Positions 36,801-42,800 of a DNA stretch of 64,000 nucleotides are shown here, piece by piece; position 1 is the stretch's first letter, and every line of letters begins with the position of its first letter. The translations under genes and the position numbers were made by a program. Below the pieces are notes generated by a model. It was given only the letters and a program-made list of their open reading frames with translations, was not told the origin of the DNA and ran no database searches. The DNA is from Azorinus chamasolen (lineage: Eukaryota; Mollusca; Bivalvia; Cardiida; Solecurtidae). Location of the stretch: contig OY755236.1 of assembly GCA_963576725.1 (NCBI GenBank), positions 64,963,379-65,027,378 of the forward strand, read 5' to 3'.

Positions 36801-39800
36801 TCTGCATCTCAGAAGCTATTGGTTGAGGTCTGTGTCTAAGAAACAACTATTGTAGATGAATATTATTTAGCTGAATTTGTATAATGGAGTATGAACACAA
36901 GATTTTTTTTGCCAAAGCTGAAACTGTTGAATAAAATATGTATGTGTATACATGTAATCCCATTAGCAAACTGAACAGACCAGACGGCTCCCAAAAGGAT
37001 CCTTCTGATCTGGGTCTTTTTTGTTTGCAAAGGCTAAAAAAGTGTCTCTTATTTGGTAAAGGGTTAGAAGATTATACATGTACTTTGAATAGCCAGCTAG
37101 TTTTATTGAATTTGTTTCCTTATGCATCTTCATTGATTTAACTCTTTACCTTATGAATATGCATTGTAATGCATTTGCAAACAGAGGAGACCTGGATCAG
37201 AGGGCTCCTGTTGGAGACCTTTGATCAGGGTCTGCTTTGTTTGCTTATTGAAAAATATATATCTGATTTTACAGTTTCTGCCAGGAACGAAAATGTTTGT
37301 TGTCATATCACTTCATTTCACTCAAGTATCACTCTTACTGACCTTGAAACACCAGATTTATGGCCCTTTCTGTGAAATGGCTTGTTTTTTATGCAATACA
37401 TGATATACACAATGTATCTTAATGTTATTTTAGGCAAATTTACTGAAAAATGTTGTTATTGCTCTGGAGAAGTCTGGTTTGGTCACCGACAGATTATCAC
37501 TGGGAGAGTCTAAGTTTATGGTAAGTTTAAAATCTGTTATATTGTAGAACACTTCCTGATAACCTGTAATTAATGCCATTGTTAGGTGTTATTTGATGCT
37601 TTAAACTCCTGTGATCCTACATGGGACATAGGTAAATAGTTAAGACTGAGATCAGGGTCCATGCTTATAAAGCTTTTTAGTTGAGTCTGAGTTCGTTCTC
37701 AAGCTTTTGATTGGTCAGATTTGAGCCAAAGGCTCAAATCTGACCAATCAAAAACTTAAGAACGAACTCAGACTCGACTAAAAGTTTTATAAGCATGGAC
37801 CCAGGGTCTGCACTGTAGGCTATACCAATCAGTGTCACAGATTGTTTTCAGCATACATTTCTTTTGTAGGAATCATTCACATGAAAATATATGTTGGATG
37901 AGTTCTAAATTTCATTTTAGATGAGTATACCTAATATATTATATATGGGAGTTGAAGGATTAAAGATGACAGTAAGAGCAGGCAAACAGCAGCTTCCTGC
38001 CCATTTTTATTTTCTCACCAATTCATACTGTGATAAGATTTCATACATTGAACAAAATCAAAATTAACTCTTTGCATACTAGCTGCAAAATTATGATTAT
38101 GTTACTGTATTTGAACAGATGAGACTGCAAGTGACTCTTTCTCAACAGGATCTCTGTTGCATATTCATTTAACCCATACCTCATATAAATGTCTTTTCAT
38201 GCATTTGCAAACAGTATACCCAGATCAGATGGCTCCTATAGGAACCATCTGATCAGGGTCTGCTCTGTTTGCTAATGGAATTTGATAGATTTGTTTCTTT
38301 AGTTTCTAAAATGGCTACAATATTCCACATTCCATATTTTATTAAACATGTAACTGTTTTGTCCATGAATATTCAGTAGGTATTGAAATTTTGCCTAAAT
38401 ATTGAACAGGGAAAGGGTTAAGAAATAATGACAAGATAGATAGTTATAAGCAGACTTTTTATAATTGCATATGTAAGCAGGATGTTTTGGTATTGGTAGA
38501 AACTGAAGAGTCATATCAATTACAATTTCATAAGCCAACAAACTGAGCAGACCATGATCAGACGGCTTCTGCAGGAGCTGTCTGATCTGGGTCTACTCTA
38601 TTTGCAAAGGTGTTAAAAAGTGTTTATATGAGGGGAAAGGTTAAGCGAAATGGATAGAACTTAATTTGGAGAACGGCGTCAGACATTTTTTGCAAAGACA
38701 ACAGTTACTTAGTGTGCTGAGAGTTAGCCCTTTCCCTTATTCAAACGCATTTGCAAATAGAGTAGACCCAGATCAGACGGCTCCTATAGGAGCCGTCTGA
38801 TCAGAGGCTGCTCTGTTTGCTAATGGAATTTTATAGATCTGTTTCTTTAGTTCCTGGAATGGCTACAATGTTCCACCTTCCATATTTCATTATAACTATT
38901 GTCCATGAATCTTCATTTGGTATTGAAATTTGAAATAAACATAGAACAGAGAAAAGTTAACCCTTCTCTTGCTGAATTTTAAAATACATTTCTCCTTCTT
39001 TACCCATGCCCTGTTGTATAATTACATGTACATATATCTTCACTGTGTACAAGTATTTCGCTGTGCAATCACTGCTGTGGAGTGCACCGGTTGCACAATC
39101 AACTTGTAAATAGTGCAGACCTTGATGAGACAGCTCCTGCAGGAGCTGTCTCATCTGGGTCTTCACTATTTACAGGTAGGTATATTGACGCTAATAGCAA
39201 GCGAAGGGTTAACAGTATCCATTGTATCTGCATGTAGAGAGGAGGTGTAGTGGAGGTTTTGTATCTGCATGTAGAGAGGAGGTGTAGTGGAGGTTTTGTA
39301 TCTGCATGTAGAGAGGAGGTGTAGTGGAGGTTTTGTATCTGCATGTAGAGAGGAGGTGTAGTGGAGGTTTTGTATCTGCATGTAGAGAGGAGGTGTAGAG
39401 GTTTTGTATCTGCATGTAGAGAGGAGGTGTAGTAGAGGTTTTGTATCTGCATGTAGAGAGGAGGTGTAGAGGTTTTGTATCTGCATGTAGAGAGGTGGTG
39501 TAGAGGAGGTTTTGTATCTGCATGTAGAGAGGAGTTGTAGAGGAGGTGTAGTGGTTTTGTATCTGTATGTAGAGAGGAGGTGTAGTGGAGGTTTTGTATC
39601 TGCATGTAGAGAGGAGGTGTAGTGGAGGTTTTGTATCTGCATGTAGAGAGGTGGTGTAGAGGAGGTTTTGTATCTGCATGTAGAGAGGAGGTGTAGTGGA
39701 GGTTTTGTATCTGCATGTAGAGAGGAGGTGTAGTGGAGGTTTTGTATCTGCATGTAGAGAGGTGGTGTAGAGGAGGTTTTGTATCTGCATGTAGAGAGGA

Positions 39801-42800
39801 GGTGTAGTGGAGGTTTTGTATCTGCATGTAGAGAGGAGGTGTAGTGGAGGTTTTGTATCTGCATGTAGAGAGGAGGTGTTGAGAGGAGGTGTTGTATCTG
39901 CATGTAGAGGTGGTGTAGTGGAGGTTTTGTATCTGCATGTAGAGAGGTGGTGTAGAGGAGGTTTTGTATCTGCATGTAGAGAGGAGGTGTAGTGGAGGTT
40001 TTGTATCTGCATGTAGAGAGGAGGTGTAGAGGAGGTTTTGTATCTGCATGTAGAGAGGAGGTGTAGAGGAGGTGTTGTATCTGCATGTAGAGAGGAGGTG
40101 TAGTGGAGGTTTTGTATCTGCATGTAGAGAGGAGGTGTAGTGGAGGTTTTGTATCTGCATGTAGAGAGGAGGTGTAGTGGAGGTTTTGTGATTGTTAATC
40201 ATTCATGCCTTTTTTTGAAAATACATTTGTTGCCCAGATTCTACCAAATTAGACCTTACATTGCTATTACTTGTAACCACTCTTCATTTTACAAGAACAG
40301 AAATTTAATAAAAAAAATAACAAGTTTTGTGATATTATTGAAAATATGCGTTCATTGTAGGGACTTCCTCTTTAATGCATTTGCAAACAGAGTAGGCCAA
40401 GATGAGACAGCTCATGTAAAAGCTATCAAATCAGGGTTTGGTTTATTAGTCCCCCACCGGTTACCGGTTGGGGGACTATAGGTTTGCTCGATTCCGTCCG
40501 TCCGTCTGTCCGTCAGTCATATTTTCTTGTCAGTTCGTCTGTCACGCTTCGTGTCCGGGCAATACCTCCTAGAAAGTTAGGCCAAATTCATTATAAGTTA
40601 TAACTTCACACATTGAAGAAGCATGATCAGGAGTAGTGTCATGCATAAGGGCCATAACTCTAGCATCAATATTTTTGGAGTTATTCCCCTTTTTCATATT
40701 TTTTGTCCGGACAATAACTCTTTATCTACTGGTTCAATTGATTTGAAACTTCACATATGGAACAAGCATGATGAGGGGTAATGTCATGCACAAGGGCCAT
40801 AACTCTAGCATCTATATTTTTGGAGTTATTCCCCTTTTCATATTTTCTTGTCCAGTCAATAACTCTTTATGTACTGGTTCAATTGATTTGAAACTTCTCA
40901 TATGGAACAAGCATGATGAGGTGTAGTGTCATGCACAAGGGCAATAACTCTAGCATCAATATTTTTGGAGTTACTCCCCTTTTTAGCTCACCAGAGCACT
41001 TTTGTGCTCAGGGTGAGCTTTTGTGATCACTTGATGTCCGTCGTCCGTCGTCGTCCGTCGTGCGTCGTCCGTCGTCGGGCGTCAACAATTTGAACCTTTA
41101 AAAATCTTCTCCTCTGAATCTACAGGGTTCTCAGCTTTCATCTTTGGTACATAGCATCATCTTTAGGTCCTCTACAAAAGTTATATAAATTTTGCCCCTG
41201 GGGTCAAAATTGGCCCCGCCCCAGGGGTGCCTTGCTTCTATTGAAATATATAGTAAAACTTTGAAAATCTTCTCCTCTGAATCTACAGGGTTCTCAGCTT
41301 TCATATTTGGCACAAAGCATCATGTTCAGGTCCTCTACAAAAGTTATATAAATTATGCCCCTGGGGTCAAAATTGGCCCCGCCCCAGGGGTAGCCAGTTT
41401 TGAATAGAAACATATAGTGACAACTTTAAAAATCTTCTCCTCTGAATCTACAGGGTTCTCAGCTTTCATATTTGGCACATAGCATCATGTTCAGGTCTTC
41501 TACAAAATTTATATAAATTATGGCCCTGGGGTCAAAATTGGCCCCGCCCCAGGGGTAGCCAGTTTTGAATAGAAACATATAGTGACAACTTTGAAAATCT
41601 TCTCCTCTGAATCTACAGGGTTCTCAGCTTTCATATTTGGCACATAGCATCATGTTCAGGTCTTCTACAAAATTTATATAAATTATGGCCCTGGGGTCAA
41701 AATTGGCCCCGCCCCAGGGGTAGCCAGATTTCATTAGAAACATATAGTGACAACTTTGAAAATCTTCTCCTCTGAATCTACAGGGTTCTCAGCTTTCATA
41801 TTTGGCACATAGCATCATGTTCAGGTCCTCTACAAAAGTTATATAAATTATGCCCCTGGGGTCAAAATTGGCCCCGCCCCAGGGGTAGCCAGTTTTGAAT
41901 AGAAACATATAGTGACAACTTTGAAAAAAAAATCTTCTCAATCTACAGGGTTCTCAGCTTTCATATTTGGCACATAGCATCATGTTCAGGTCCTCTACAA
42001 AATTTGTATAAATTATGCCCCTGGGGTCAAAATTGGCCCCGCCCCAGGGGTGGTCAGTTTTGAATAGAAACATATAGTGAAACTTTGAAAATCTTCTCCT
42101 CTGAAACTGGAAAGTTCTAAGCTTTCATATTTGGCACATAGCATCATGTTCAGGTCCTCTACAAAAGTTATATAAATTATGCCCCTGGGGTCAAAATTGG
42201 CCCCGCCCCAGGGGTAGCCAGTTTTCAATAGAAATATATGGTAAAACTTTGAATATATTCTTCTCTGAAACTGAACGGTTCTCAGCTTTCATATCTGGCA
42301 CATAGCATCATGTTCAGGTCCTCTACAAAACTTATATACATTATGCCCCTGAGGTCAAAATTGACCCCGCCCCAGGGGTGCCAGTTTTCTCTAGAAACAT
42401 ATAGTGAAAACTTTGAACATCTTCTCCTCTGATTGGCTGGTGAGCGATGTCAGGGCCATTCTGGCCCTCTTGTTCATTTTTTCTTGTCGGGACAATAACT
42501 TTTTTTTTACTGATCCAATGTATGAAAGTAGGTACTAATACCATTCAGGTGGTCATGTATATACCATGGTCAACCACACCATGGGTGGGTGGGGTGGGGA
42601 GAGTGGAGGTTTTTTTTCAGTCCGATGGGGGACTCATGTCTTGCATAGCAATACAACATGCCCTTGTTTGATTATGAAATACATGTAGATCTGATTCTAT
42701 AGTTTCTGCCATGGCCAAATATTTCTGAGTTCATATACCATAAAATTCAGCTATTAATAATCATAACATCATTATTTCTTGCATGGAGTAAAGAGTAAGA

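Noticed and set aside
39099..40202. Three overlapping minus-strand frames of 304-367 codons
   Set aside because: They are translations of a 37-bp minisatellite, open in all frames because the unit lacks stops; repetitive peptide (PPLYMQIQ) with no family resemblance.
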